A stretch of DNA of 64,000 nucleotides. It comes from Candidatus Firestoneibacteriota bacterium. GTDB lineage: Bacteria; Oederibacteriota; D2-FULL-39-29. The stretch covers positions 40,150-104,149 of the forward strand of contig JAPLKO010000051.1 in assembly GCA_026388015.1 (NCBI GenBank), written 5' to 3'. Each line of letters begins with the position of its first letter. Within the stretch, counting starts at the first letter, position 1. The position numbers were made by a program, and so were the translations under genes. Below the pieces are notes generated by a model. That model did no database searches. It saw only the letters and a program-made list of their open reading frames with translations, and was not told the DNA's origin. Of this stretch, positions 9,019-18,182 are shown one piece after another.

Positions 9019-9026
9019 AGCTTATT

Positions 9027-10166
9027 ATGGACGAAAAAGTTTTTCAAAAAATATTAGATATAGGCATTGCGCTTTCAAGCGAGCACGACCTTGACACCCT
9101 GCTGAATAAAATACTCTCGAAAGCCCAGGAGATAACCGGGGCAGACGGAGGATCGGTTTATCTCGTAAAAAAAGACAGACTGATCTTTAAAGCAAGCCGC
9201 AATTGTACCCTTTTAAAAAAGCTTGGCGCTAAAAAGATGAACGAGCTGGTAAAGACCTTTGAGCTGCCGGCGAGCAAAAAAAGCATGGCAGGCTATGCCG
9301 CGGTTACCGGAAGGACGCTTAATATACCTAACGTTAAAAATATCCCGGCAGATGAAGAATACTTTTACGACCCTTCTTTTGATAAAAAATACGACTATGA
9401 TACGGTTTCAATGCTTGTAATCCCGATGAGAAACAAGCAGGACGAAGTTACCGGCGTTCTGCAGTTAATAAATTCCCTTGAAAACGGAAAGCCGGTTCCT
9501 TTTAAAGAGTCTCAAGAAAAAATAATATCTTCTTTCTCCTCTCAGGCCGCAATAGCTATAGAAAATGCAGCTCTGAACGATTTGCTTGAACAAGCCCATT
9601 TTGACACAATATTCCGGCTTTCGGAGGCGGCGGAATATAGAGATAAAGAGACCGCGAATCATATAAAACGGGTCAGCCATTACGCAAAACTGCTGTTCGA
9701 AAAAATGGGGCATAACAAAGAAGAGTGCAAGCTGCTTTTTTGGTCGGCTCCGATGCACGATATAGGCAAGCTGGGCATTCCTGATGCGATTCTCCAAAAA
9801 CCCGGACCTTTGACCTCGGAAGAGAGAGCCATAATGGAACAACATGCCGCAATAGGAGCCCTGGTGCTTAAGGACTCCGCTATCCCGGTAATTGCAAAAT
9901 CCAGAATTGTGGCCCTCACCCACCATGAAAAATATGACGGTTCGGGCTATCCGCAGAAATTAAAAGGGGAGGCTATTCCTTTGGAAGGCCGGGTTGTAGC
10001 GCTTGCTGATGTATACGACGCGCTTTCAAGTAAGCGTGTCTATAAACCGCCCATGCCGGAAGAAAAAGCAATTGCAATTCTAAAAGAAGGCGCCGGCCGG
10101 CATTTTGATCCTCTGCTCGTAAAAATATTCCTAGGCGAAATGAAAAAAATAAAAGAAATAAGATGA
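9027..10166 (+). CDS. GAF domain / HD-GYP domain phosphodiesterase-like protein
   Basis: A cytoplasmic signalling protein of 379 residues. Residues about 10-170 form a GAF sensor domain (ITGADGGSVYLV, VLQLINS). Residues about 190-375 form an HD-GYP domain with His244-Asp245 in MHDIGKLGIP, the paired His299-His300 and the GYP motif at 307-309, followed by VALADVYDALSSKRVY. HD-GYP proteins hydrolyse cyclic di-GMP or related cyclic dinucleotides. All metal-ligand residues that can be recognised are intact, so it is probably active. The GAF ligand is unknown. It has no receiver domain and no partner kinase beside it. Confidence 0.9.
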   Translation: MDEKVFQKILDIGIALSSEHDLDTLLNKILSKAQEITGADGGSVYLVKKDRLIFKASRNCTLLKKLGAKKMNELVKTFELPASKKSMAGYAAVTGRTLNIPNVKNIPADEEYFYDPSFDKKYDYDTVSMLVIPMRNKQDEVTGVLQLINSLENGKPVPFKESQEKIISSFSSQAAIAIENAALNDLLEQAHFDTIFRLSEAAEYRDKETANHIKRVSHYAKLLFEKMGHNKEECKLLFWSAPMHDIGKLGIPDAILQKPGPLTSEERAIMEQHAAIGALVLKDSAIPVIAKSRIVALTHHEKYDGSGYPQKLKGEAIPLEGRVVALADVYDALSSKRVYKPPMPEEKAIAILKEGAGRHFDPLLVKIFLGEMKKIKEIR

Positions 10167-10304
10167 GAATTTTCAGATAACGAAACTAATTGCGACAATT
10201 ATTTTGGTTTAAAAGCAGCAGACCTCAGTAATATGTTAAAATAATAGAAGCTCTTCTACATTATGTTCGAGCGGAAAGTAAAATCAAGAAAAAAGGAAAA
10301 AGTA

Positions 10305-12005
10305 ATGGACTTAAATAAAACATATAAAAACCCAGTATTTCTTACCCTGCTTTCGGTGGTTCTGGCCGTGATGCTGTTTATAGCTTTTAAGAACATTCTG
10401 CCCACGGCTCGGGAGAAAGCGTTTTGTGCAAAACTGAATGAGCTGGCGGAGAAGCGCCTGATAAAGAGCGTTTTTGACGAGGCGGGGGAAAAGATTGAAT
10501 TTTATTCTTTAGAAAATAGTTTTTCTAAAACAGTTGTTTTCTCTCTCGCTGAAGACGAAGGTAAACCGGCTGAAATATACGCGGCAAAGTTGAAAGTAAA
10601 AAAGAACGGGATTATTACAAAAGTTAAGGGGATAGTCAATCTCTCGCGTACTCCGGACGCCGAAGAAGGCGTTTATGATGTTAAAAGCGGCTGGGTCGCC
10701 TTTGCGACTTCTATGGGGGCGGCCGTACAATCTGTGACTACAGTGCGCGTCTCCGGAAACTACCGCAGTCTTTTCGTATTTAAGCCGACTGTGAAAAAAC
10801 TGCAACTCGAATGGGAAAACAACGGAATAAAACTCGCGGTAGCGTATATGCTAAAAGATGCAAAAAAAGAGATTATGCTGAATCCGGTAAAAAAATGCAT
10901 TCAACCGGCAACAGAGGAAATAAAATATTTTTCTGAAGTGAAAGGGGAGGAGAGCTGGATTGCCGCATGTGTTAATTTTGGCAGGAAAATACTTGGAGTT
11001 GAATTTGTGGGAAATATGGAGGCCGTATTTTTCTTGGCCAAAGACCGGTTTGACAGCCTCTCATATTCTGTCGGAAAGTTTTTTAGCGGAAAAAAGGGCG
11101 TGTTTAAACAAGGCGCCGGCAACGCAGCGCTTAAAAATATTGAACCGGTTATTAAAAATGACGTTTTAAAAGGGGAAGGAGTTTGGATAACCGACGGTTT
11201 GCCGCAGGGGGAAAATAAAAACCGTCCATTGCTTGCAAGGACTATTTACAGGCCGGATCCGGAGCGCCCATATGCGCTTGTGGATTTATTATATGCAGAC
11301 AGCGAGCAGATAGAAATATTTCCTATAGGCGGGACCATCCACCCCATTTCTACAACCGGAATAAAAGGGAAAGGAATAATTCCTTCTGATGAGGATACAA
11401 GAAAAAGAGCATTGTTTGCCTTCTCCGGCGGTTTTCAGGCGGTACACGGTTCTTACGGCATGATGGTTGACGGCGATGTGCTTTTACCGGCTATCAAAGA
11501 TATTGCAACACTTGCGATGTATGCCGACGGAACCTTTAATATGGGAGTCTGGGGCGAAGACATTAAGGAAGCTGCTACTATGGTTTCTTACAGACAGAAT
11601 TTAAAACCGCTGATTCGAAAAGGTATCTTTAACGATAAAAACAAATACTGGGGGCTTTCTGCGGATAAAAATAAAAGTATTTACGTCTGGCGGACAGGGT
11701 TTGGTATTACCAAAGACAAAAAGGCGGTTTTTGCCATCGGTAACTCCGTATCTGCCGCTTCCCTCGCCAAGGCTATGCTTGCGGCGGGAGTCGAAGAGGC
11801 GATGCATCTTGATATGAATCTTGTGAACGTTGCCTGTGAAATATACTTGCCCGAAACAAACGAGAACAAAGAGCAAAAGAAAGGGAAGAACGGTGAGCTG
11901 CTCTTAAAGGCCGTTCATCTAAACAACAGATTTTTTGGGACTCCCGGACGCTATATAAAGCCTCACACCAGGGATTTTATATATGTAGTCCGGAAAAGGA
12001 ATTAA
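10305..12005 (+). CDS. Membrane-anchored phosphodiester glycosidase (NAGPA domain) protein
   Basis: A 566-residue protein with one N-terminal membrane segment (VFLTLLSVVLAVMLFIAF) and then an extracytoplasmic body. The C-terminal third (from about residue 310) matches the NAGPA-type phosphodiester glycosidase domain: a FSGGFQ motif, MMVDGDVLLP, MYADGTFNMGVWG and HLDMNLVNVA. This family removes sugar groups from phosphodiester-linked glycans. The long N-terminal region has no recognised domain. An upstream ATG at 10263 is open in frame, but AAGGA just before the ATG at 10305, and the membrane segment right after it, favour the latter. The target glycan is unknown. Confidence 0.75.
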   Translation: MDLNKTYKNPVFLTLLSVVLAVMLFIAFKNILPTAREKAFCAKLNELAEKRLIKSVFDEAGEKIEFYSLENSFSKTVVFSLAEDEGKPAEIYAAKLKVKKNGIITKVKGIVNLSRTPDAEEGVYDVKSGWVAFATSMGAAVQSVTTVRVSGNYRSLFVFKPTVKKLQLEWENNGIKLAVAYMLKDAKKEIMLNPVKKCIQPATEEIKYFSEVKGEESWIAACVNFGRKILGVEFVGNMEAVFFLAKDRFDSLSYSVGKFFSGKKGVFKQGAGNAALKNIEPVIKNDVLKGEGVWITDGLPQGENKNRPLLARTIYRPDPERPYALVDLLYADSEQIEIFPIGGTIHPISTTGIKGKGIIPSDEDTRKRALFAFSGGFQAVHGSYGMMVDGDVLLPAIKDIATLAMYADGTFNMGVWGEDIKEAATMVSYRQNLKPLIRKGIFNDKNKYWGLSADKNKSIYVWRTGFGITKDKKAVFAIGNSVSAASLAKAMLAAGVEEAMHLDMNLVNVACEIYLPETNENKEQKKGKNGELLLKAVHLNNRFFGTPGRYIKPHTRDFIYVVRKRN

Positions 12006-12026
12006 TATTATCAGGAGCCGTGCAAA

Positions 12027-13184
12027 TTGAGTAAAATATTAAGGATAGGAATAATAGGAGTTACCGGGAGGGGCGAGGAGCTTAGAAAATATTTTCATCA
12101 GCCAAAAAAAAGAGCCGTCGTTACGGCCGGCGCGGATATCAGCTTAAAAGCGCTTGAAGCCTTTAAGAATGCAAACGGTAACGAACCTTTTGTCACAACG
12201 GATTATAAAGAACTTTTAAAAAGAAAAGATATAGACGTTATCGTCATCACCTCTCCGGATTTTACGCATGAAAAGTACGCTCTGGCGGCGCTTCAAGCAA
12301 AAAAACACGTGTATCTTGAAAAACCGATGGCTATTACGACAGCCGGATGCGACCGGGTCTTAAAAGCCTGGAAAAGCTCCGGGAATAAATTGCTGGTCGG
12401 GTTTAATATGCGGCATATGGCGGTTTTTCAATTAATGAAAAAACTGATAGATTCAGGGAAGATAGGAGCGATAAAAGCGGCATGGGTAAGGCATTTTGTA
12501 GGCTCGGGCGGGCATTATTATTTTCACGACTGGCACGGGACGAGAAAGAACACCACCTCTTTACTTCTGCAGAAAGGTTCGCATGATATAGACATGATAC
12601 ATTATCTTACCGGTTCCTATGTAAAAAAAGTCGCGGCCTTCGGCTCCAGGGATTATTTCGGCGGAAATAAACCGAATAATCTCAGATGTCCGGCGTGCAA
12701 GTTAAAGAAAACTTGTCTTGAAGTAGATTACTCTTCCATGAACCGGTGCTGTTTTAGAAAGGAAGTAGACGTAGAAGACAACAGCCAGGTAATTATGGAG
12801 CTGGAGAACGGAATTAAAGCTTCTTATATGCAGTGCCATTTTGCGCCCGAGTATTTTCGCAACTACACCATTATCGGAACGAAGGGCCGAATAGAAAACA
12901 TAAGCGACGGTGATACGGTTGTTCTAAAACTCCGCAAAAAATTTATAGACGAAAAGAAGTTAAAAGAGATAAGATATAAAGTAAAAGCGGGTAAAGACAG
13001 ACACTACGGGGCGGACGCGCTTATAGTTGAAGATTTTCTTGATTATCTCCTCAAAAATAAAAAGCCGGTGGCTACGGCGCTTGCCGGCAGAATGAGCGTG
13101 GCGGCCGGCTGCGCAGCGACGGATTCTTTAAGAAACGGCGGAAAAATGTTGAAAATTAAAAAAGCACCAAAAGGAATAAAATGA
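12027..13184 (+). CDS. Gfo/Idh/MocA family oxidoreductase
   Basis: A NAD(P)-dependent sugar or inositol dehydrogenase-like protein of 385 residues. The N-terminal Rossmann fold begins RIGIIGVTGRG; the conserved EKP motif lies in VYLEKPM and the catalytic His/Asp segment is KGSHDIDMIHYL. A Cys cluster, CPACKLKKTC plus a following CC, sits in the C-terminal domain and may bind metal. The start is TTG, supported by CAGGAG nine bases upstream; the domain starts immediately after. The stop overlaps the next ATG in an ATGA junction, so it is translationally coupled to the pseudouridine synthase gene. The substrate is unknown. Confidence 0.85.
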   Translation: MSKILRIGIIGVTGRGEELRKYFHQPKKRAVVTAGADISLKALEAFKNANGNEPFVTTDYKELLKRKDIDVIVITSPDFTHEKYALAALQAKKHVYLEKPMAITTAGCDRVLKAWKSSGNKLLVGFNMRHMAVFQLMKKLIDSGKIGAIKAAWVRHFVGSGGHYYFHDWHGTRKNTTSLLLQKGSHDIDMIHYLTGSYVKKVAAFGSRDYFGGNKPNNLRCPACKLKKTCLEVDYSSMNRCCFRKEVDVEDNSQVIMELENGIKASYMQCHFAPEYFRNYTIIGTKGRIENISDGDTVVLKLRKKFIDEKKLKEIRYKVKAGKDRHYGADALIVEDFLDYLLKNKKPVATALAGRMSVAAGCAATDSLRNGGKMLKIKKAPKGIK

Positions 13185-13888
13185 ATATACCTGAAATATT
13201 ATTTGAAGATATCAATCTGCTGGTTTTCAATAAACCGTCCGGGCTTTTGTCCATCAGAGACAATAAACACCCGAAAGAAAAATCCGCAATTGATGCCGCA
13301 ATGGAGCATCTGGATGGGGCGCAGGTTTTTCCGGTGCACAGGATAGACAAGGATACAAGCGGGGTGTTAATAGTCGCCAAAAACCGCGAGACGCAGTCGA
13401 AGATGACGGATATTATTATGGAACAAAAAATGCGAAAGCTATATTTGGCGATAGTTAAGGGAGAGGTAATAAAAGAAGGACAGGTGACGCTCCCGATTCT
13501 CAAAGGTTCCTCGGGTAAGGTAAAAATCTCGAGCGCGGGAAAAAAATCCCTGACTCTTTACCGCATAAGAAAAAAATTTAAAGGGTATACGCTTCTTGAG
13601 GTGGAGCCAAAAACTGGCCGCACCCATCAGATTAGAATTCATATGGCCTCGATAGCAAGACCTTTGGCATACGATCATGTTTACGGGGACAGGAAAGCCC
13701 TTACTCTGGAGCGAAAAGGCAAAGCGCCTTTTGTCTTTGACCGCCTTACCTTGCATGCTTCCGATGCGATGTTTATGTACTGGAAGACGCACAGATCTTT
13801 ACACTTGAGAGCGCCTTTTCCAGAAGATCTAAAGGATGTAATTTCCGTACTGGAAGAGAACTATTCTATAGAAAATAAACACTCATAG
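13181..13888 (+). CDS. RluA-family RNA pseudouridine synthase
   Basis: A 235-residue cytoplasmic enzyme that isomerises uridine to pseudouridine in rRNA or tRNA. The catalytic motif HRIDKDTSG (residues 53-61, nucleophile Asp56) and TGRTHQIRIHMA are intact, as is the family start NKPSGLLSI. It lacks the N-terminal S4 domain seen in RluC/RluD, so it belongs to the short RluA/TruC-like group; the exact target base cannot be assigned. It begins inside the stop of the Gfo/Idh gene (ATGA). Confidence 0.9.
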   Translation: MNIPEILFEDINLLVFNKPSGLLSIRDNKHPKEKSAIDAAMEHLDGAQVFPVHRIDKDTSGVLIVAKNRETQSKMTDIIMEQKMRKLYLAIVKGEVIKEGQVTLPILKGSSGKVKISSAGKKSLTLYRIRKKFKGYTLLEVEPKTGRTHQIRIHMASIARPLAYDHVYGDRKALTLERKGKAPFVFDRLTLHASDAMFMYWKTHRSLHLRAPFPEDLKDVISVLEENYSIENKHS

Positions 13889-13896
13889 GGGGACAT

Positions 13897-14697
13897 ATGA
13901 AAAAAATCATTGTCGCGGTAAGTATTTTATGCTCTATTAGCGCTGTTTTTGCGGGAGATATTCTGGGTCTGGATATTTCGGCCAGGTGGTACAATGCAAG
14001 CGGGGGAAATTATATGGAGCATCTGAGCACTCTTCCTGACGCAAGTATTTTTGGGGATTTTCCGGCCTCCATACAGGAAGCCACAGTCAAAAAAAATCTG
14101 CTCGGTCCGCTTTATGCGAGCGGGACGTTTAGATACGGGACGGTGCCTCTGCAGACGATGACCCTGCAAAAAGTTAACCCTGCCGGGCTTATGACTACAA
14201 ATATTGATTCCATAATGGGCGGTATTATCGGAAATATCGGCGCGAATATCGGGCTTGGCCCGGTTGAATTCAATATATATGGAAGCGGCAGATACATGTG
14301 GGCTACAAAAAACTTTTACGACTGGAAATTAAATAATGTCATTGTTGCTCCGGGGAGCGCGGCAGGCAGGTTTATTATTAACTGGCTGAGCATCGGAGGC
14401 GGCGTAAAACTCACTTATATGATGGGGCTGATAGGTTTTAGAGGAGAGGTTGCGGGTTTTCCTTTGACAAGCGACAATGTGGATTATTTAAATCCTCAAG
14501 GAGCCGGAAAAACCACCGCTGCAGGAATGTCTTATATGTACGAAGGCGCGCTTTTACTGAAAGTGATACCTTTTCTGGAGTTTAGCGGCGGTTACAGGTT
14601 TGAAAGTATATATTTCAATGAAGCTCCGGCCTCAAACAATTTTGACCTCCTGATAAAACATTCCGGAATATTTATTGAAGGAAAGCTGGCTTTCTAA
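13897..14697 (+). CDS. Exported protein, probable outer-membrane beta-barrel
   Basis: A 266-residue protein with a clear signal peptide (MKKIIVAVSILCSISAVFAGD). The mature part alternates polar and hydrophobic residues, is rich in Gly and aromatic residues and ends in an aromatic residue (KLAF), as outer-membrane beta-barrels do. It resembles no enzyme that I recognise. GGGGG (AGGGGGAC) precedes the ATG. It lies 8 bases after the pseudouridine synthase gene and 79 bases before the exported subtilase. Confidence 0.6.
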   Translation: MKKIIVAVSILCSISAVFAGDILGLDISARWYNASGGNYMEHLSTLPDASIFGDFPASIQEATVKKNLLGPLYASGTFRYGTVPLQTMTLQKVNPAGLMTTNIDSIMGGIIGNIGANIGLGPVEFNIYGSGRYMWATKNFYDWKLNNVIVAPGSAAGRFIINWLSIGGGVKLTYMMGLIGFRGEVAGFPLTSDNVDYLNPQGAGKTTAAGMSYMYEGALLLKVIPFLEFSGGYRFESIYFNEAPASNNFDLLIKHSGIFIEGKLAF

Positions 14698-14776
14698 GAC
14701 GAGCATAAAGCTGTTCCGGCCCGGAAAAACAGAAATAATTTTCAAGTCCAACAACTAAGGAAGAGGAAAATATTTT

Positions 14777-16912
14777 ATGCTTCGCTGCAATGCGTTTAAA
14801 TTAATTCTGCTTCTTCTGTCTTCTTCTGTGTATTTTCAAGCCGGAAAAATAGATCCGTTGATCAATATGATGCTTGGCTCCGGCGGCTCGCCTTCGCGCG
14901 CAATATCGGCAAGTCCTGCCTCTAAAGTTACCATGGAAGGGGGAGAACCCCGGATAGAAGTTCTGATAAAAACAGAGAATGGTCCCGGTGAAATTTCAAA
15001 GATAAAAGGTCTTAAAATAAATTCAGTGGTTCAAAGTATAGTCACAGCCTCTATTCCGTTAAGCTCTATTAACGAATTAGCCAAGCTCGCAAACATCAAA
15101 TATATTGAAGCCTCGCGAAAAGTAAAACTCAAGTTGGACGCAAGTCTTTCTTACGCCGGAATAGCAGACATAAACAATACTTACAGGTACAAGGGCTCGG
15201 GAGTTCTGGTGGGGATTGTGGATTCAGGCATAGATTTTACGAGTAAGGATTTTTGCAACATCGACGGTACCACGAGAATAAAAAGCATCTGGGACCAGAC
15301 TGCGGTTCCTTCCGCTTCTTTCGCGAATCCGGCGGGCTACAGTTACGGCGTAGAATACAATCAGACGGCTCTAAATGCTTCATTGAGCGGCGGCGTCAAA
15401 GTGCCTCAAACAGATACGATCGGGCACGGATCCCATGTTGCGGGAATTGCTTCCGGAAACGGGCTTGCTACAGGAAACCTGAAACCATCCGGTGTTTATA
15501 CGGGAGCTGCTTCCGAAGCCGATATTATTGTTGTAAAAACAAGTTTATATACTTCCACTATTCTTGACGGAGTAAAATATATCATCAATATGGCAGCAGC
15601 GCTTAAAATGCCTGTAGTTATAAATCTGAGTATAGGCACACAAGACAGTCCGCATGACGGCACCTTGGTTTTTGAAACTGCGCTGGATAATTTAACCGGA
15701 GCGGGAAAGATTATTGTGGCTAGCGCGGGAAATGAAGGAGAAGCCAAAGACGGTAAGATTCATTTCAGCGGAACCGCCACGGCAACCAGCACCATAACCG
15801 TAAATGCATTAAGCAGGGCTTTCGCTCTTTTTTCAATGTGGTACAAAGGCGGGGATAATATAAGCGTTCAAGTAAAACACGGAAGCAATTACTATCCTGC
15901 TTTGCCGGTGACGGCGGGCGGAAGCTTCCTAACTAACACTTCCGAAGGGCGAATTTTGATTGACGCCACCGAGTATCCCTCCGTGTTAAATAACGACAAT
16001 AATGTCATTATTGCGCTGGACAATTCTACCGGGACCTCGGTTGCAACAGGAACCTGGGAATTAATCCTGAAAGGAGAAAGCATTCCTTTCGGCGGGGTTT
16101 ACGATATTTGGGCAACCGATGCTGGTTATTGTAATTTTCAGGATGGAGATACGGAAAAAACTGTAGCAGCGCCCGGAACCGGTAAAAAGATTATAACAGC
16201 CGGCTCCTTTGTAAGCAAAACAGCCTGGACGGATGTAAATAATAATAGTCGAAGCGTGACCGGGGAAACTATCGGAAGCGCCTCCTCCTTCAGCAGTTCC
16301 GGACCAACTAGAGACAATAGAAAAAAACCGGATATTCTGGCTCCGGGGCAGATGATAGGAAGCACTATTTCAAAAGATGTTTACGGAAATGATACAAGCA
16401 AAATACTTCCCGACAATAAACATATACTTTATGCCGGCACCAGCATGTCGGCTCCGCACGTTACCGGCCTGGTAGCTTTGTTGCTGCAAAAAAACGGAAA
16501 CCTCGGAACGGAAGAAGTAAGGACGGCGCTGACTTCCACTGCTTCAGGATTGGTTTGGAATAAAAAGGACGGATATGGAAGAATAAACGGTCTGGCCGCT
16601 TTTCTATCCGTCGCCTCTTTTGTTCCTCCGGCAGAGGCGTTAGCCGTTACAGAGGCATTTTCTTATCCAAATCCGGCAAAGGGAAAATATGTTAACTTTG
16701 TATATAGAATTAACAGGGATAACGCTACCGAAATAAATTTTTATAATCTTATCGGGTCAAAAGTTTCTTCAGCTGCGAACTTTAGCACGAGTGGTTTGAA
16801 TAAATATTCTTATGATGTGAGCAAAATAGCACCCGGAATATATTTTTGCCAAATTACAGCAGACGGCGGCGCGATAAAATCAAAAACAATGAAGGTCGCA
16901 ATAATAAAATGA
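14777..16912 (+). CDS. Secreted subtilisin-like serine protease with type IX-like C-terminal tail
   Basis: A 711-residue S8 protease with an N-terminal signal peptide and a likely propeptide (to about residue 120). The triad is visible: Asp149 in GIVDSGIDF, His217 in GHGSHVAG and Ser556 in GTSMSAPHVTG. The His-Ser distance is about 340 residues, so a beta-rich insert (about 340-480) interrupts the catalytic domain, as in several large exported subtilases. The last 80 residues (YPNPAKGKYVNFVYRI, then VSKIAPGIYFCQI and a Lys-rich end) match the C-terminal tails that direct proteins to type IX secretion. The gene overlaps a PorV-like gene. No other type IX gene is in the window. Confidence 0.85.
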   Translation: MLRCNAFKLILLLLSSSVYFQAGKIDPLINMMLGSGGSPSRAISASPASKVTMEGGEPRIEVLIKTENGPGEISKIKGLKINSVVQSIVTASIPLSSINELAKLANIKYIEASRKVKLKLDASLSYAGIADINNTYRYKGSGVLVGIVDSGIDFTSKDFCNIDGTTRIKSIWDQTAVPSASFANPAGYSYGVEYNQTALNASLSGGVKVPQTDTIGHGSHVAGIASGNGLATGNLKPSGVYTGAASEADIIVVKTSLYTSTILDGVKYIINMAAALKMPVVINLSIGTQDSPHDGTLVFETALDNLTGAGKIIVASAGNEGEAKDGKIHFSGTATATSTITVNALSRAFALFSMWYKGGDNISVQVKHGSNYYPALPVTAGGSFLTNTSEGRILIDATEYPSVLNNDNNVIIALDNSTGTSVATGTWELILKGESIPFGGVYDIWATDAGYCNFQDGDTEKTVAAPGTGKKIITAGSFVSKTAWTDVNNNSRSVTGETIGSASSFSSSGPTRDNRKKPDILAPGQMIGSTISKDVYGNDTSKILPDNKHILYAGTSMSAPHVTGLVALLLQKNGNLGTEEVRTALTSTASGLVWNKKDGYGRINGLAAFLSVASFVPPAEALAVTEAFSYPNPAKGKYVNFVYRINRDNATEINFYNLIGSKVSSAANFSTSGLNKYSYDVSKIAPGIYFCQITADGGAIKSKTMKVAIIK

Positions 16913-17868
16913 AAATTATACAACTAGCCATAATTCTTATGTTTGCAATGTTCGGCCCCGCAAAAACTGCTGATTTAGAAAATAGCGGCACTGCGGCCGT
17001 TATATTAAAATTTAACGGAGGAATAAGAGGCGGAGGAATGGCAGACGCCTGCGCGGGTGTTTACGGAGGAATAGATTCTGTCTACGGAAATCCTGCAGGT
17101 TTGATTACGGAGAAGCCCGCAATCGTGGCAAGATACAATAATTTATTTGGCGAGGTCAATGTAGGCTCTTTTTCATACATAAATTCTTTCAAGTTTGGCA
17201 GCTTAGGCGCGAGTTTTTTATATCTAAATTACGGAAGTATTGATATTACGGATGAATCAGGTATTACGACCGGAAAATTTTTCCCCTCCGATCTTCTTGC
17301 AATAATTTCCTATTCAAAAAAGCTGACTCCGGAATTGAGTGTCGGCGTAAACATAAAAGGTTTTCAGGAATACATAGATAATTATAATTTTGGAGCCGTA
17401 GTTTTTGATGCGGGCGGGATTCTGGAAATAATAGGAGATGAATTGTCCGTCGGGTTTCTGATTAAAAACATAGGATTAGAGACGAATACTTTTAAAATTC
17501 CGCTGAACATCAAAGCCGGCGTAGTTTATAATTTTTACGGAATCGTTTCAGACTCCGCGAGCAAAAGCATAATTTTCAAAAAAAGCCCGCCCAGAAACGC
17601 CATCAGTCAAACAGAGGATCATCTTACAGTGGCTGTTGACCTGGATCTTTCTTCGGATGAAGGAGCTGGTATTAATCTGGGAGTGGAATACTGGTACCGG
17701 GATATTGCCGGAAGAATGGGATACAAATTCAGGTCGGAAGCCCGCTACGCCGGCGGACTGACAATAGGCTTTGGCCTTAAACTCTACGGTTATGATATTA
17801 ACTACTCTTTAACCCCCTACGGCGCCCTGGGTTTAGGCCACAACTTCTCCTTCTCCTTCAATCTGTAA
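16909..17868 (+). CDS. PorV/PorQ-like outer-membrane protein (UPF0164-like)
   Basis: A 319-residue protein with a signal peptide (MKIIQLAIILMFAMFGPAKTAD) and the beta-barrel pattern of the PorV/PorQ group: GGIRGGGMADACAG, then VYGNPAGL and repeated amphipathic strands ending SFSFNL. PorV is the outer-membrane shuttle that carries type IX cargo. The ATG overlaps the subtilase stop (ATGA), which couples the two. An upstream in-frame ATG at 16846 lies inside the protease and gives no signal peptide, so it is rejected. PorV-like proteins also occur in phyla without proven type IX secretion, so the role here is inferred from the pairing. Confidence 0.75.
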   Translation: MKIIQLAIILMFAMFGPAKTADLENSGTAAVILKFNGGIRGGGMADACAGVYGGIDSVYGNPAGLITEKPAIVARYNNLFGEVNVGSFSYINSFKFGSLGASFLYLNYGSIDITDESGITTGKFFPSDLLAIISYSKKLTPELSVGVNIKGFQEYIDNYNFGAVVFDAGGILEIIGDELSVGFLIKNIGLETNTFKIPLNIKAGVVYNFYGIVSDSASKSIIFKKSPPRNAISQTEDHLTVAVDLDLSSDEGAGINLGVEYWYRDIAGRMGYKFRSEARYAGGLTIGFGLKLYGYDINYSLTPYGALGLGHNFSFSFNL

Positions 17869-17921
17869 TATCTCTCCAGATATCACCTGAGATGATACTG
17901 AATCTTATATATGTTTCATAG

Positions 17922-17937
17922 TGGCACATATGTGGCA
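17922..17937. promoter_or_regulatory. Palindrome upstream of groES, near-match to sigma-54 box
   Basis: TGGCACATATGTGGCA contains the perfect palindrome CACATATGTG (17925-17934) and also has the GG-N10-GC spacing of a sigma-54 promoter with one mismatch in the -12 element. It is flanked by TTTCAT and ATGAAA. At 157 bases upstream of the better sigma-54 site it could equally be an enhancer-binding site. It lies in the 314-base gap 17869-18182, which holds no gene. Confidence 0.35.
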
Positions 17938-17999
17938 TGAAATTAATAATATCGACAACACATGTTCTATTATGAAGCACTACTATCTGTTGACAAAGG

Positions 18000-18008
18000 T
18001 GTGGATAA
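18000..18008 (-). promoter_or_regulatory. Single DnaA-box sequence
   Basis: TGTGGATAA is the reverse complement of the consensus DnaA box TTATCCACA. It lies in the AT-rich groES upstream region. Only one copy is present, so it is not evidence of an origin; DnaA may bind here as a regulator, or the match may be chance. Confidence 0.3.
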
Positions 18009-18078
18009 ATTGCCTAATAAATATAAAACGATATAGTTATCAATGCATTTCAATGATTTTAAAATTGTTATTAAAGAC

Positions 18079-18094
18079 TGGCACGGTAATTGCT
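18079..18094 (+). promoter_or_regulatory. Sigma-54 (RpoN) promoter of groES-groEL-dnaK
   Basis: TGGCACGGTAATTGCT matches the full sigma-54 consensus (TGGCACG-N4-TTGCW) with the invariant GG and GC in register. Transcription should begin near 18105, about 78 bases before the groES ATG. No CIRCE repeat and no sigma-32 type box is visible. Sigma-54 promoters need an ATP-driven enhancer-binding activator, none of which is encoded in this window. Confidence 0.8.
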
Positions 18095-18182
18095 GTATAT
18101 AGTTAGTATGCGAATTTTATACAGAAAGAAAATTAATAATGCCGATAAAAAGGCATAAATTCTATAGGAGGTGCAAGGAAGT

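Noticed and set aside
17869..18182. Possible origin of replication or CIRCE-controlled promoter before groES
   Set aside because: Only one DnaA box (18000-18008) is present, with no cluster; the CIRCE arms TTAGCACTC and GAGTGCTAA are absent.
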